Source: Chloroflexota bacterium (GTDB taxonomy: Bacteria > Chloroflexota > Dormibacteria > Dormibacterales > Dormibacteraceae). From it: DNA of 38,908 bases. Location: positions 1-38,908 of the forward strand of contig VBFV01000036.1 of NCBI GenBank assembly GCA_005881335.1, read 5' to 3'. Made by a program: the position numbers and the translations under genes. A model generated the notes under the pieces. That model searched no databases. It was not told the origin of the DNA and saw only the letters and a program-made list of their open reading frames with translations. Positions 15,582 through 23,028 of the stretch are shown here, one piece after another (within the stretch, counting starts at the first letter, position 1; the number at the start of each line of letters is the position of its first letter).

Positions 15582-16363
15582 CAGTCAGCGCTTTCTTGCG
15601 GCACGTATTTGCGCAGCTGCTCGAGCGCAGCGCGCTGCAGCCGCGACACGTGCATCTGGCTGATGCCGAGCCGGCGCGCGATCTCCGACTGCGACATCTG
15701 CTCGTAAAACCTCATCGCCATGATCGCTCGCTCACGCGGGGTCAGGTGCTCCATGGCGCGATCGAGCACGTCGCGCATCTCCACCCGCTCCAGCTCCGGG
15801 TCCGCGCCGCCGATCTGCTCGGCCACCGATCGATTGTCCTGGCCGTCGCCGGACGAGATCGGCTGGTCGAGCGAGACGGGCACGTAGGCGGGGCCCATCT
15901 CCATCGCTTCCGTGACGTCATCGGGCGTGACGCCGAGGCGCTCGGCGAGCTCGCTCACGGTCGGCTCGCGACCCAGCTCGTTCTTCATCTGCTCGTTGAC
16001 GCGGACCACCGACTGGTGCAGCTCTTGCAGCCGGCGCGGGAAGCGGATCGCGGTTCCCTTGTCGCGAAAGTAGCGCTTGATCTCTCCCGCCACTGTGAGC
16101 GTCGCGAAGGTTGTGAACTCGTAACCGAGGTCGGGGTCGAATCGCTCGATCGCTTTGATCAGGCCGAGATAGCCGACCTGGACGATGTCATCGAGCGGCT
16201 CGCCGCGGTTCTGAAACTTGCGAGCCAGGAAGTAGACGAAATCGTGATATGCGTCGACCAGCCGCGCGCGGATGCGGTCGCGCTCGGCCGGGTCATTGCT
16301 TTCCTTGTAGCGGCGATGGAGCGCCCGCAGCTCCTCGCGGGGAATCCGCGTCGATGAGGCCAA
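15581..16363 (-). CDS. SigB/SigF-family RNA polymerase sigma factor
   Basis: 260-aa sigma-70 group 3 factor. Region 2 spans about residues 36-105 (FVYFLARKFQNRGEPLDDIVQ, shown in part as FQNRGEPLDDIVQVG; then FATLTVAGEIKRYFRDKG). Region 3 is about 115-180 (REPTVSELAERLGV) and region 4 about 205-255 (MSQSEIARRLGISQMHVSRLQ). The RYFRDKG and QMHVSRLQR motifs are typical of SigB/SigF general-stress or sporulation-type factors. Start is TTG at 16363; an in-frame TAA lies three codons upstream, so no earlier start exists. The preceding gene is an RsbW-like protein, as in rsbW-sigB loci, but no RsbV anti-anti-sigma gene is present. Confidence 0.93.
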   Translation of the reverse strand: MASSTRIPREELRALHRRYKESNDPAERDRIRARLVDAYHDFVYFLARKFQNRGEPLDDIVQVGYLGLIKAIERFDPDLGYEFTTFATLTVAGEIKRYFRDKGTAIRFPRRLQELHQSVVRVNEQMKNELGREPTVSELAERLGVTPDDVTEAMEMGPAYVPVSLDQPISSGDGQDNRSVAEQIGGADPELERVEMRDVLDRAMEHLTPRERAIMAMRFYEQMSQSEIARRLGISQMHVSRLQRAALEQLRKYVPQESAD

Positions 16364-16391
16364 TACCGATTAAGTGTCCGCCGGTCGGGGA

Positions 16392-16811
16392 TCAGCCTGC
16401 CAGGTGCTTGACCATGCGGAAGCTCACGTGACCCGTCAGCGGCTCGATCGACGGCCGGAAGTCGTCGACGAAGCAGCGGATCATCTCGTAGGCGAGCCGC
16501 TGCAGCTCAGGGTCAATGTGCGTCTCGTGCCTGGGCAGCGGCAGCGCGGCACCCGTCGGCATGAGGTCGACGTCGACGACGAGCGCCCTGTTGGTGGCGA
16601 AGTAGGTCAGCTTCAGGTCGGCCGGAGTGCCGAGGTCGTCGGCCGCGGCGATTGCGCTGTCACATGCCTGCGTGAGCGCAATCGCCAGCTCGTCCAGGTC
16701 CATCAGGCTCAGGCCGAGCTGGCCGCCCAACGTGGTGGCCACGCGTTTGGCCACCGGGATGAAGGCGGAAGCCGCGGGAATCTTGAGCTCCGCCAGGTTG
16801 CGCTTGGCCAT
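16392..16811 (-). CDS. RsbW-like HATPase_c_2 family protein, degenerate
   Basis: 139 aa. The first half resembles RsbW/SpoIIAB-type anti-sigma kinases: an N-terminal strand, then the ELAIALTQACDSAIAAAD helix, which corresponds to the N-box helix of RsbW (family style EACxNAxxHA). Here the catalytic Glu is Gln, the Asn is Ser and the His is absent. The glycine-rich G1/G2 ATP-lid motifs are not recognisable in the second half. Position directly upstream of the sigma gene supports a role in controlling it, probably by binding without kinase activity. ATG is preceded by AGGAG about 14 bases upstream. The family call is moderate. Confidence 0.65.
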   Translation of the reverse strand: MAKRNLAELKIPAASAFIPVAKRVATTLGGQLGLSLMDLDELAIALTQACDSAIAAADDLGTPADLKLTYFATNRALVVDVDLMPTGAALPLPRHETHIDPELQRLAYEMIRCFVDDFRPSIEPLTGHVSFRMVKHLAG

Positions 16812-16822
16812 GAGGGGTCGGG

Positions 16823-17149
16823 CTACTCCTCCAGGTTCGTCGCGCGCTGCATCTTCCGGGCTGCAGTCGCCTCGAGCTCTTCACGCTTGCGCTTGGCGGC
16901 CGCGACCCCGTCCTGGATCGCCTTGCCGACCGGGTGCTCGGGATCCGTGACCATGGTCCGCGCTCGCTGCGCCGCCTCGCGCGCACGCTGGACCGTCTCG
17001 CTGCCGCTCAGCTCGATCGTCTTGCTGCGCAGGCCTTCGATCTGCTCCTTGCCGGGCCCGGTCGCGATGTACGCGCCGACCGCCAGGCCGACGAGGCCGC
17101 CGAGGATGAACCAGCCGAAACCGCCGCCGCCGTTCTCGTTGTCAGCCAT
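16823..17149 (-). CDS. YtxH-domain protein
   Basis: 108 aa with a Gly-rich N-terminus, one membrane segment (GWFILGGLVGLAVGAYIA, about residues 12-29), then a long charged helix rich in Lys, Glu and Ala. This is the layout of YtxH general-stress proteins. Members have no known catalytic role. The gene lies 3 bases from the DUF948 gene and 11 bases from the RsbW-like gene, within the sigma-factor cluster, consistent with a stress regulon. Confidence 0.82.
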   Translation of the reverse strand: MADNENGGGGFGWFILGGLVGLAVGAYIATGPGKEQIEGLRSKTIELSGSETVQRAREAAQRARTMVTDPEHPVGKAIQDGVAAAKRKREELEATAARKMQRATNLEE

Positions 17150-17151
17150 GG

Positions 17152-17475
17152 CTAACCTCCTCTAACCGAGCGAACAAGGCTCTCTCCCGCCACCCTCACG
17201 CCGTGTGCGGCTGCGCCGATGCCGCGGCCCACGGCCGCCAGTCCGCGACCGCCTGTCCTGAGGCCGACATTCACGCCTGAGGTGATGTCGTTCACGTTCT
17301 CGATCGTCTGTCGCACCTCGGGCAGCGTCTCCTTCAGCTCTTCGTTAGTCGTGTCGAGCAGCTCCTCCACGGCACCAAGTGTTCCGCGAAGCCTGATGAG
17401 CAACGCGGCCAGGGCGAGCGCCACGACCAGGGCGGCCACCCCAAACGCGAGCCACATGAAGCTCTGACTGCTCAA
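17152..17475 (-). CDS. DUF948 family membrane protein
   Basis: 107 aa: N-terminal membrane segment (WLAFGVAALVVALALAALL) followed by an amphipathic region (AVEELLDTTNEELKETLPEV) with the DUF948 pattern, then a Gly-rich tail. Bacillus relatives (YtxG) are SigB-dependent stress proteins; the function is unknown. Start is TTG at 17475. The 60-base gap to the upstream gene has no strong feature. Confidence 0.82.
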   Translation of the reverse strand: MSSQSFMWLAFGVAALVVALALAALLIRLRGTLGAVEELLDTTNEELKETLPEVRQTIENVNDITSGVNVGLRTGGRGLAAVGRGIGAAAHGVRVAGESLVRSVRGG

Positions 17476-17535
17476 GGACTGAATACCCGCAGCACGCCGA
17501 CCGCAAACACACCCGCAATAGTAAGTGCGGGTTCT

Positions 17536-17826
17536 CTAGTTGCTGGGCTTTGGTTCGGTCGGTTCGCGGTTGGGTCGCGGCACGAATCGGGCGAGCGGCT
17601 GCAGGAGCAGCGCGAAGGGCAGGGCCGGCAGCACGTTGGCCTGGCCGAGGCGAATCGACGGCAGCCCGAGGAAGTCCCAAAGCTGGCCCAGGCCGAAGCC
17701 GAGCACCGTCATCAGGAGGATGGGGATGTACGCGCGCCGGCGGTAAGGAAGGAAGGCGTAGCAGAGCTGGGAGACGATCAGCACGAGCAGCACGGCCACG
17801 ATCAGGCCGGGTGGGATGAGCTTCAC
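17536..17826 (-). CDS. Small hypothetical membrane protein
   Basis: 96 aa with two to three hydrophobic segments (about residues 6-26, 33-54 and 65-80) and a Pro/Arg-rich C-terminal tail (PRPNREPTEPKPSN). I do not recognise a family. Start is GTG at 17826; a GGGAG sequence lies ~17 bases upstream, rather far. It is the first gene of the stress sigma-factor cluster, 60 bases from DUF948, and could be a minor envelope protein of that regulon. Confidence 0.6.
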   Translation of the reverse strand: MKLIPPGLIVAVLLVLIVSQLCYAFLPYRRRAYIPILLMTVLGFGLGQLWDFLGLPSIRLGQANVLPALPFALLLQPLARFVPRPNREPTEPKPSN

Positions 17827-18018
17827 AGCCGGCCGAAAGGTGCTCCCGCCGGGTTACGAGGGTGGGTTGTCCTGAGCATGCTCAGGTGGGTCCCCTGCCT
17901 CGGCTCTCCAAGTCCCGTCCAAGCGGGCGTTTGGTCGACCTTGCGGACTCCGGGGTCCCGATGATGAACTGTTGGGCAACGCGCACGTCACCCGCAGCCC
18001 ATTGGGAGCGCCTCAATA
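17827..18018. other. 192-base intergenic region with a perfect 16-bp palindrome
   Basis: No ORF with coding character and no tRNA-like fold was seen between aspS and the small membrane protein. CCTGAGCATGCTCAGG at 17871-17886 is a perfect palindrome. On the minus strand GGGGACCCACC stands just before it, which resembles the first conserved block of ydaO/c-di-AMP riboswitches, but the following conserved blocks (GGGGUGAA and the later CCGUCAGCUAAC-type block) were not found. It may be an aspS terminator-like hairpin, an operator or a decayed RNA element. Confidence 0.5.
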
Positions 18019-19776
18019 CTACGAAACAGGTTTCTTGGGCGGGACGACTTGAATGTGAAGCTCTTCGAGCTGCCTGGGGTCCACCTGGCTCGGCGCGCCC
18101 AGCATCAGGTCCTGGTGGCTCTGGGTCTTCGGAAATGCGACCACGTCCCGGATGTTCTCGGTGTCGGTGACCGCCATCATCAGCCGGTCGATGCCGGCCG
18201 CGATTCCACCGTGCGGCGGCACGCCGTACTCGAACGCGTCGAGCAGGTGTCCGAACTGGGATTGAATCCTCTCCCGGCTCATGCCGAGGATCTCGAAGAC
18301 TCGTTCCTGCAGCCCGCGGTCGTGGATGCGGATGCTCCCACCCGACACCTCGAACCCGTTGGCCACGCAGTCGTACGCACGGGCCCTCACTTCATACGGG
18401 CGCTCGCCCAACAGGTCCATGTCCTCGGGCCACGGCGACGTGAACGGATGATGACCGTAGGTCAGGTTGCCCTGGTCATCCTCTTCGAACAGGTACATGG
18501 GATAGATCCACGCGAACTTCCATTCCCCGTGGCGGACGAGCTTTCGGCGCCGCGCGATCTCCCGCCGCAACAGGCCCATCACGGTCTCCGCTTTTCGGCG
18601 ACGGTCGGCGACCAGGAGCACGATGTCGTCGGCTCCCGCGCGGACGGCTGCGCGGATGGCGGACATCTCACCTTCGCTGATGTGGCGGTCCAGCGGGCCC
18701 GGAATCCAGGCCAGCCCCTTCGCGCCTGCCCCTTTGGCCAGCAGGGCGAGCTCGTCGAGCTCGCGGCGGCTCATGTCCTTTCCGCCAGGGACGGCCAGAC
18801 ATCGCACGACGCCGCCCGCGTCGAGCGCGGAGCGAAAAACGGTCGCGCCTGACCCTCGCAGCGCGTCGCTGACGTCCGCGATCTCGAGCTCGTACCGCAG
18901 GTCTGGCTTGTCGGTCCCGTACCTCAGGAGCGATTCCTGCATGTCGATGCGTTGGAACGGCGTCGGGATCTCGATCCCCAACACGTCTTTCCAGACGGTC
19001 GCCCACAAACCTTCGATCAGCGCGAACACGTCCTCTTCGGTGCAGAAGGACATCTCGACGTCAAGCTGCGTTATCTCCACCACGCGGTCCGCCCGAAGGT
19101 CTTCATCGCGCAGGCAGCGCGCGATCTGGTAGTAGCGCCCGATCCCGGCGACCATCAACAACTGCTTCAGCTGCTGCGGCGACTGTGGCAGGGCAAAGAA
19201 TTCGCCGGGGTGAAGGCGCGAGGGAACGATGAAGTCACGCGAACCCTCGGGCGTGCCCTTGAGCAGCATCGGCGTCTCGACTTCCATGAACTCGTGCGCA
19301 TCCATGTAGCGGTGAATCGCCTGCACCACGCGATGTCGGAGCTCGAGGTTTTGAGTCATCTTCGGCCGCCGGATGTCGAGGTAGCGGTACTTCAGCCGGA
19401 GTGCCTCGTCGGCCTCGACGTCGTCCTCGATCGCGAACGGCGGCGTCTTGGCGACCGAGATCACCTCGAGGTCCGATGCGGCGACCTCCACCTCGCCTGT
19501 GGGCATGCGTGGGTTTTCTGCGCCGGGCCGGCGCCGCGCAACCTTGCCCTCGACCCGGACCACGAACTCCGAGCGCAGGTCCGACGCCGTCGTGTGCGCC
19601 TGCGGCGCGTGGGCGGGGTTGAACACCACCTGGACCGTGCCCCAGCGGTCGCGGAGGTCGATGAAGATCAGACCGCCATGGTCGCGACGCCGCGCCACCC
19701 ATCCGTACAGCTCGAGCTCGCGACCTTCGTCGGAGGCGCGCAGCGAGCCGCAGTGCGGGGCGGAAAAGCCGCTCAT
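18019..19776 (-). CDS. aspS: Aspartyl-tRNA synthetase
   Basis: 585 aa, bacterial-type length. The N-terminal OB anticodon domain contains ELYGWVARRRDHGGLIFIDL and DLRDRWGTVQVVF. Class II motif 1/2 regions follow (FMEVETPMLLKGTPEG, RYYQIARCLRDEDLRADR), then the bacterial GAD insert (residues ~290-420). Motif 3 is GGIAAGIDRLMM. The ORF track starts at 19803, but the ATG at 19776 (MSGFSAPHCGSLRA) overlaps the hisS stop as ATGA and matches the family N-terminus; the longer form cannot be excluded. Whether it is discriminating or also charges tRNA-Asn is not determined. hisS-aspS is a conserved pair. Confidence 0.96.
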   Translation of the reverse strand: MSGFSAPHCGSLRASDEGRELELYGWVARRRDHGGLIFIDLRDRWGTVQVVFNPAHAPQAHTTASDLRSEFVVRVEGKVARRRPGAENPRMPTGEVEVAASDLEVISVAKTPPFAIEDDVEADEALRLKYRYLDIRRPKMTQNLELRHRVVQAIHRYMDAHEFMEVETPMLLKGTPEGSRDFIVPSRLHPGEFFALPQSPQQLKQLLMVAGIGRYYQIARCLRDEDLRADRVVEITQLDVEMSFCTEEDVFALIEGLWATVWKDVLGIEIPTPFQRIDMQESLLRYGTDKPDLRYELEIADVSDALRGSGATVFRSALDAGGVVRCLAVPGGKDMSRRELDELALLAKGAGAKGLAWIPGPLDRHISEGEMSAIRAAVRAGADDIVLLVADRRRKAETVMGLLRREIARRRKLVRHGEWKFAWIYPMYLFEEDDQGNLTYGHHPFTSPWPEDMDLLGERPYEVRARAYDCVANGFEVSGGSIRIHDRGLQERVFEILGMSRERIQSQFGHLLDAFEYGVPPHGGIAAGIDRLMMAVTDTENIRDVVAFPKTQSHQDLMLGAPSQVDPRQLEELHIQVVPPKKPVS

Positions 19777-21029
19777 GCGAGACGGGTCGGCAACTCTACC
19801 CATGCCAGGTCAGTCTGCTCGCCGCTCGACATGTCGCGCAGCCTGGCGGTCCTCCGCGCCGCGTCTTCCGGCGTGAGCAGCACGACCAACTTCGCGCCGA
19901 GCTTGTTCGCCGAGCGCATCTTCGCCGTCAGGCTCTTCGGCTCGTAGTCGACCGCCGTCGAACGCACCGAGCGGCAGATGCGCGCGACCTCGGCGGCTTC
20001 GACCGCGAGGTCTCCGTCAGGCAGCACCAGCACGTCGGCCGCGGGGCTGATCGCAACTTCCTCGCCCTTCGCCGCCATCAGCTCGGTGACGCGATCCAGG
20101 CCGCCCGCGAACCCGACGCCTGGCGTCGGGGGCCAGCCCTCCGCCTCCGCCAGGCCGTCGTAGCGGCCGCCAGAAGCCAGCGCGTCCTGCTGCCCGGTCG
20201 CGCCACCCGGATAGAACTCGAACACCGTCCGCGTGTAGTAGTCGAGGCCGCGCACCAGGTAAGGGTTGTGCTGATATCCGATGCCGGCGGCCTCGAGGAG
20301 CCGCCGCACCGCCGCCCAGTGTGCGGCGCACTCGTCACACAGGTGGTCGGTGATTCGAGGCGCGTCGGCCTTGAACGGCTGGCACTGCGGCACCTTGCAG
20401 TCGAGCAGGCGCAGAGGATTCCGCTCGAGGCGGAGCTGGCAATCGCCGTGGAGCTGGGATTTCAAAGGACGGTAGTAAGCCTTCAGGCGCTCGAGGTAGG
20501 CCGGCCGGCACTTGCCGTCGCCGATGCTGTTGAGCTCCAGGCGCAGGTCCTGGAGACCGACCTGGTGCAGCCACTCGCTTGCCAGCTCGATCACCTCTGC
20601 GTCCAGCCCCGCCGCCGCGCTGCCGATCGCTTCCACGTTGAACTGGAAGAACTGCCGGTACCGGCCCTTTTGTGGCCGGTCATACCGAAACATCGGACCG
20701 AACAAATAAAGACGCGAGGGCTGCGGACCCTGGTTGAGGCCGCCTTCGAAGTAAGCGCGTACCACTCCCGCGGTCGCCTCCGGTCGCAAGGCCAGGTTTC
20801 GCCCTCCGCGGTCGTCGAAACGATAAAGCTCTTTGGCCACCGCATCGGTGTCCTCTCCCACGCGCTCGATCAGCTCGGCGTGCTCGAGGATCGGAGTGAT
20901 GATCTCCTCGTAGCCGAACCGGCGCCCGACCTCCGCCGCCCCTTGTTGCGCCGCCCTCCACAGCGGCATCTCGGCCGGAAGGATGTCGCGCACGCCGCGG
21001 ACGGCTTTGATCGGTTCGGTACGGGCCAT
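19773..21029 (-). CDS. hisS: Histidyl-tRNA synthetase
   Basis: 418-aa class II synthetase. It begins MARTEPIKAVRGVRDILP. Motif 1 region is GYEEIITPILEHAELIERVG, motif 2 FRYDRPQKGRYRQFFQFNVE, the histidine-specific box LVRGLDYYTRTVFEF, motif 3 GVGFAGGLDRV, and a C-terminal anticodon domain. The ORF track starts at 21095; the ATG at 21029 fits the family and has TACAAT 11 bases upstream with no Shine-Dalgarno. It is followed by aspS with a 4-base overlap. Confidence 0.96.
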   Translation of the reverse strand: MARTEPIKAVRGVRDILPAEMPLWRAAQQGAAEVGRRFGYEEIITPILEHAELIERVGEDTDAVAKELYRFDDRGGRNLALRPEATAGVVRAYFEGGLNQGPQPSRLYLFGPMFRYDRPQKGRYRQFFQFNVEAIGSAAAGLDAEVIELASEWLHQVGLQDLRLELNSIGDGKCRPAYLERLKAYYRPLKSQLHGDCQLRLERNPLRLLDCKVPQCQPFKADAPRITDHLCDECAAHWAAVRRLLEAAGIGYQHNPYLVRGLDYYTRTVFEFYPGGATGQQDALASGGRYDGLAEAEGWPPTPGVGFAGGLDRVTELMAAKGEEVAISPAADVLVLPDGDLAVEAAEVARICRSVRSTAVDYEPKSLTAKMRSANKLGAKLVVLLTPEDAARRTARLRDMSSGEQTDLAWVELPTRLA

Positions 21030-21040
21030 CGGAGTGTTCG

Positions 21041-21070
21041 ATTGTAAGAAGCGGTGGTGCGGCGGGTTAA
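21041..21070 (-). promoter_or_regulatory. Putative hisS promoter
   Basis: Minus-strand TTAACC (21070-21065) and TACAAT (21046-21041) are 18 bases apart; TACAAT matches the -10 consensus at five of six positions and is 11 bases from the hisS ATG. It overlaps the plus-strand TAAACT of the divergent gene. Confidence 0.45.
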
Positions 21071-21073
21071 ACT
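21068..21073 (+). promoter_or_regulatory. Putative -10 element of the gene at 21083
   Basis: TAAACT lies 9 bases before the GTG start, which would place the transcription start at or next to the start codon. A TTGTAA sequence 20 bases upstream is a weak -35 candidate. Confidence 0.35.
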
Positions 21074-21082
21074 CTCGCGCCG

Positions 21083-21418
21083 GTGACAACGGCATATGTG
21101 CAGCTGGTCTCGGTGATCCTCGCGTCGCTGGCGCTGATCATGGGCGCCTACCTGCTCATCATCGGCAAGCGGCCGTGGCGTGGCGGCGAGAAGTCAGACG
21201 TGGCGCCGCGCGTGAGGCTGCTCGGCCTGAGCTACATCCTCGTTTTCGGTGCCGCCATGATCCAGATCATCGCCCAGCCGTCCGGCGTCGAAGCCGAAGC
21301 CCTCGGTGGGTTCATGGTGTTGGGCGGGATGATCGTGATCATCGTCGTCTACCTCGAAGCGCGGGCCTCACGGCGGGCATCGCACGAAGACCGTCTGGAC
21401 ACGCGGCTCAGAAGCTAG
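21083..21418 (+). CDS. Small hypothetical membrane protein
   Basis: 111 aa with three hydrophobic segments (about residues 6-27, 48-65 and 73-92) and a charged C-terminus (RRASHEDRLDTRLRS). No family recognised. Start is GTG at 21083 without Shine-Dalgarno. It is divergent from hisS and convergent with the hybrid sensor gene, whose stop overlaps its own by 4 bases. Codon use looks like its neighbours, so it is probably a real gene, but no function can be given. Confidence 0.65.
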   Translation: MTTAYVQLVSVILASLALIMGAYLLIIGKRPWRGGEKSDVAPRVRLLGLSYILVFGAAMIQIIAQPSGVEAEALGGFMVLGGMIVIIVVYLEARASRRASHEDRLDTRLRS

Positions 21419-23028
21419 AGCCCGGCCTTCTCTCGGTTCGTGCGGTAGCCCACCGCGGCTTTCAACGCCTCGCTCAGCTCTTCGAGGCGCACGGGCTTGC
21501 TCATGTAGTCGTCGAAGCCCGCGCGCATGCAGCGCTCCTGGTCACCCGGCCCGGCCATGGCCGTGAGCGCGATCAGGCGCGGCCGGTTGCCCCGTGGCCA
21601 GCGGCGGCAGATGGCCTCCGCCGCGACAAGGCCGTCCATCTCCGGCATCAGCACGTCCATCAGCACGGCGTCATATGGCTCCTGCGCCACCGAGGCGACC
21701 GCCTCGCGACCGTTGGAGACGACGTCGGCGGTGTGGCCCAGCTTGCTGACCAGCCGCTTCAAGAGGTTCTGGTTCAACGCGTTGTCGTCCGCGACCAGGA
21801 CGCGAAGCGCACCCGGTTCCACCTGACGCGCCGGCTGCGGTTGGGCACCGCGCCCGCCGACCTGGATCATCACGTCGTGCAGCGTCCGCGGCGGCACCGG
21901 CTTGGTGAGCGTCGCCTGGATCAACCCGCTGTCGGCCGCGGCGGCTTCGACGGGACCTAGAGCCGCCGACGCGATCAGCACGATGGGCATCTGCTCGGGA
22001 CCTCGTGAGGCTCGAAGCGCGGTGGAGATCTCCAGCCCGTCGATGGCCGGCGGGCGATGCTCGATCAGCGCGATGTCGAACGAACGCCCGACCTGGATCG
22101 CGCCGAGCGCCTCTTCGGTGGTCGCCGATGTGGCCGTGGCTCCCCACTGCTCGACCTGGAGCGCGAGGACGCGCTTCTCGGTCGGGTCGGGGGCGATGAT
22201 CAGGACGTGCATCGCCTCGAGGGTCAGCAACGTGGTGGCCATCGCTCCAGGCAGGCTTTCGCCGAGGACGGTGAAGCCGAAGGTGGTGCCCGCGTCCGGC
22301 CCCGCCTCCACCCCTCCCTGCTCCACGCGAAGCTCACCGTCCATCATCTCGACCAGCTGCTTGGTCGTGCGCAGGCTCAGCACGGCCAGCCGGTCGCCTG
22401 GTTCGAGCTTGTCGTAGGGACCGGTCACGCCGTCGAGACCGCCACGAAGGATCCTCGCCGGCACGCCCCGACCGGTGTCGCGGATGTTGAACTGCAGCGC
22501 TACGAGGCCGCCGCGGTCTTCCGACGACAGCTCGATGCCGACCCCACCGCGATACGTGCGATCGACCGCGCCGTGCAGCAGCGTCATTAGGATCTGCTCG
22601 AGGCGCCGCGAGTCGCCAATCAGGACGTTCGGTACTTCCGGCGCAGCACTAAAGGAGATGTCGAGGCCCTTCGCGCCCGCCGCCTCAGAGACGAGGGCGA
22701 GGCAGCTCTCGACGGTCGAGCGGACGTCAAACGGGTGCAGCGCGAGCTCGAACTCGCCACTCTCGATGGTGACCGCGTCGAGCACCTCGTCCACGATGCG
22801 CGCGACCTGCTCGGCGCCCGTCTCGACGATCGCCGCCAGGTCGCGCTCCTCCCTCGTCTCCGCGCCGGTGGAAAGCAGGCCGGCCGCGCCGATCACCGCG
22901 TTGAGCTGGTTCCGCAGTTGGTGGCCGACGTCGGCCAGCAGCTCCGAATCGACCTGGATCAGGCGGTGCGGATGCCCGTCGGCGTGTTGCTCGGGTGGCT
23001 CCGCTCCGACGTCGCGAAACTCTCCCAT
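21415..23028 (-). CDS. Hybrid sensor-kinase-like protein with two receiver domains, partly degenerate
   Basis: 537 aa without membrane segments. A HisKA-like domain (residues ~25-90) has His36 in ADVGHQLRNQLNAV. An HATPase_c domain (~100-255) keeps the DTGRGVP box, but the conserved N-box Asn is Gly153 (TLLHGAVDRT). Receiver 1 (~273-390) has Glu323 (ALIEHRPPAIDG) in place of the phospho-accepting Asp. Receiver 2 (~408-530) is canonical, with ADDN, Asp458 in VLMDVLMPEMDG, and KPV. So kinase activity is doubtful and receiver 1 may mimic the phosphorylated state. It starts at the cpaF stop (TGATG), so it belongs to the pilus motor operon and may control pilus output; that role is inferred. Confidence 0.88.
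   Translation of the reverse strand: MGEFRDVGAEPPEQHADGHPHRLIQVDSELLADVGHQLRNQLNAVIGAAGLLSTGAETREERDLAAIVETGAEQVARIVDEVLDAVTIESGEFELALHPFDVRSTVESCLALVSEAAGAKGLDISFSAAPEVPNVLIGDSRRLEQILMTLLHGAVDRTYRGGVGIELSSEDRGGLVALQFNIRDTGRGVPARILRGGLDGVTGPYDKLEPGDRLAVLSLRTTKQLVEMMDGELRVEQGGVEAGPDAGTTFGFTVLGESLPGAMATTLLTLEAMHVLIIAPDPTEKRVLALQVEQWGATATSATTEEALGAIQVGRSFDIALIEHRPPAIDGLEISTALRASRGPEQMPIVLIASAALGPVEAAAADSGLIQATLTKPVPPRTLHDVMIQVGGRGAQPQPARQVEPGALRVLVADDNALNQNLLKRLVSKLGHTADVVSNGREAVASVAQEPYDAVLMDVLMPEMDGLVAAEAICRRWPRGNRPRLIALTAMAGPGDQERCMRAGFDDYMSKPVRLEELSEALKAAVGYRTNREKAGL

Noticed and set aside
17040-17145. Gly-rich YtxH segment as a possible repeat protein
   Set aside because: Only a short Gly/Val membrane segment, normal for YtxH proteins.
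17827-18018. tRNA or SRP RNA gene in the aspS downstream gap
   Set aside because: No cloverleaf arms, no T-loop GTTCGA pattern and no SRP-type GGAAGGAAGCA motif on either strand.
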